Positions 63,414 to 64,000 of a stretch of DNA of 64,000 nt are shown here, piece after piece. A program made the translations under genes and the position numbers. The DNA comes from G965205255 sp965205255 (GTDB taxonomy: Bacteria; Pseudomonadota; Gammaproteobacteria; Pseudomonadales; Endozoicomonadaceae). The notes under the pieces are model-generated. The model ran no database searches and had not been told where the DNA came from. It was given only the letters and a program-made list of their open reading frames with translations. Numbering within the stretch: the first letter of the stretch is position 1; the number at the start of each line of letters is the position of its first letter. The stretch spans positions 930,001 to 994,000 of the forward strand of contig OZ242051.1 in the NCBI GenBank assembly GCA_965205255.1, read 5' to 3'.

Positions 63414-64000
63414 ATGCATCCAGAGACCGGACAACCCACACCAAAAGAATTGACTCTTTCAATACCTAGATTGATCAGTGCTTACTACACCAACGAGCCG
63501 GAACGAGATAATCCATTGCATAAAGTATCATTTGGTACGTCTGGGCACAGGGGAGTATCTGAAGAATGTAGTTTTAACGAAGCGCATATTCTAGCTATCT
63601 GTCAGGCTGTTTGTGACTTTCGAAAAATCAATGATATTACAGGTCCATTATTTTTGGGTATGGATACGCACGCTCTTTCAGAAGCCGCTTTTATTACGGC
63701 CATTGAAGTACTGGCAGCAAATGATATTAAAGTTTATTACCAACAGGGTCGGGGCTACACACCGACACCGGTAATTTCTCATGCAATTATTAACTTTAAT
63801 CTTACGCATACTGCTAAAGCAGACGGCCTAATTATTACACCTTCTCATAACCCACCCAACAATGGTGGTATCAAATATAATCCACCTCATGGGGGACCGG
63901 CAGAAAATAAGATTACTGCGTGGATTACTGAACGTGCAAATTCTCTTATTGATAATTCACTCGCGGGAGTCGCTCATATACCATTTAATGAAGCATTTCG
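63414..64000 (+). CDS. pgm: phosphoglucomutase (alpha-D-glucose), 5' part
   Basis: The gene runs off the window, showing the first 195 residues. AAGGAGAG (63400-63407) is an excellent ribosome-binding site for ATG 63414. The protein starts MHPETGQPTPKELT, then VSFGTSGHRG, FNEAHILAICQAV, GPLFLGMDTHALSEAAF, GYTPTPVISHAI and the phosphoserine loop LIITPSHNPPNNGGIKYNPP. This is the E. coli Pgm (546-residue) type, interconverting glucose-1-phosphate and glucose-6-phosphate for UDP-glucose, LPS and glycogen synthesis. Confidence 0.93.
   Translation, partial: MHPETGQPTPKELTLSIPRLISAYYTNEPERDNPLHKVSFGTSGHRGVSEECSFNEAHILAICQAVCDFRKINDITGPLFLGMDTHALSEAAFITAIEVLAANDIKVYYQQGRGYTPTPVISHAIINFNLTHTAKADGLIITPSHNPPNNGGIKYNPPHGGPAENKITAWITERANSLIDNSLAGVAHIPFNEAF

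Overview
The window looks like a chromosomal segment of an AT-rich gammaproteobacterium. Housekeeping genes and their order (lepA-lepB-lepB-rnc-era-recO, rep, ygfZ, nfo, sohB, fabY, hldD, pssA, fabI, pgm) point to Gammaproteobacteria. LPS-core and phosphatidylserine synthesis genes show a Gram-negative envelope. I cannot name a genus. Many dead insertion sequences, a dispersed short palindromic repeat, very large secreted RHS proteins, an Ala/Ser/Pro-tailed unknown protein and a BAHD-type acyltransferase fit a host-associated bacterium with a decaying mobilome, but that lifestyle is inference.

Layout. 1-2.1 kb: the 3' part of a BAHD acyltransferase, a frameshifted outer-membrane barrel remnant and a short-chain dehydrogenase. 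2.1-10.7 kb: a module bracketed by two same-orientation IS6-family copies, holding an IS982 remnant and RHS protein 1 (2139 aa, LRV-like helical-repeat tail). 10.9-35.9 kb: mostly core genes: ygfZ, rep, the lepA-lepB1-lepB2-rnc-era-recO block (all minus), nfo, an unknown Ser-Ser-Pro repeat protein, a CPA1 antiporter, a Bax-inhibitor-like membrane protein, sodC, a sodium:solute symporter, an SCP2 protein, sohB, fabY, an unknown membrane/coiled-coil protein and hldD. 36.0-57.3 kb: a 21-kb accessory island starting and ending with IS6 copies. It holds two almost identical 1901-aa RHS proteins with different C-terminal tails, an IS256 element between them, IS200 and IS91 remnants, a carboxymuconolactone-decarboxylase-like protein, a serine hydrolase and an MFS exporter, the last two each between IS6 copies. 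57.3-64 kb: core again: InaA/WaaP-type LPS kinase, pssA, fabI, nhaC-like antiporter and the 5' part of pgm.

How it fits together. The lepA-to-recO block covers translation, protein export, RNA processing, ribosome assembly and repair. fabY, fabI and pssA build membrane lipid; hldD and the kinase build LPS core and now sit on either side of the large island. The three RHS proteins carry Sec-type N-termini rather than PAAR/VgrG modules, with an RHS core, a Gly/Ala-rich hydrophobic stretch and a variable tip. No immunity gene is visible behind any of them. The tips of RHS 2 and 3 conserve a Cys...His pair inside otherwise diverging sequence, the best candidate here for an undescribed effector domain. 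A roughly 150-bp MITE-like family (four near-complete copies plus fragments) occupies intergenic spaces throughout. I saw no tRNA, rRNA or CRISPR array.
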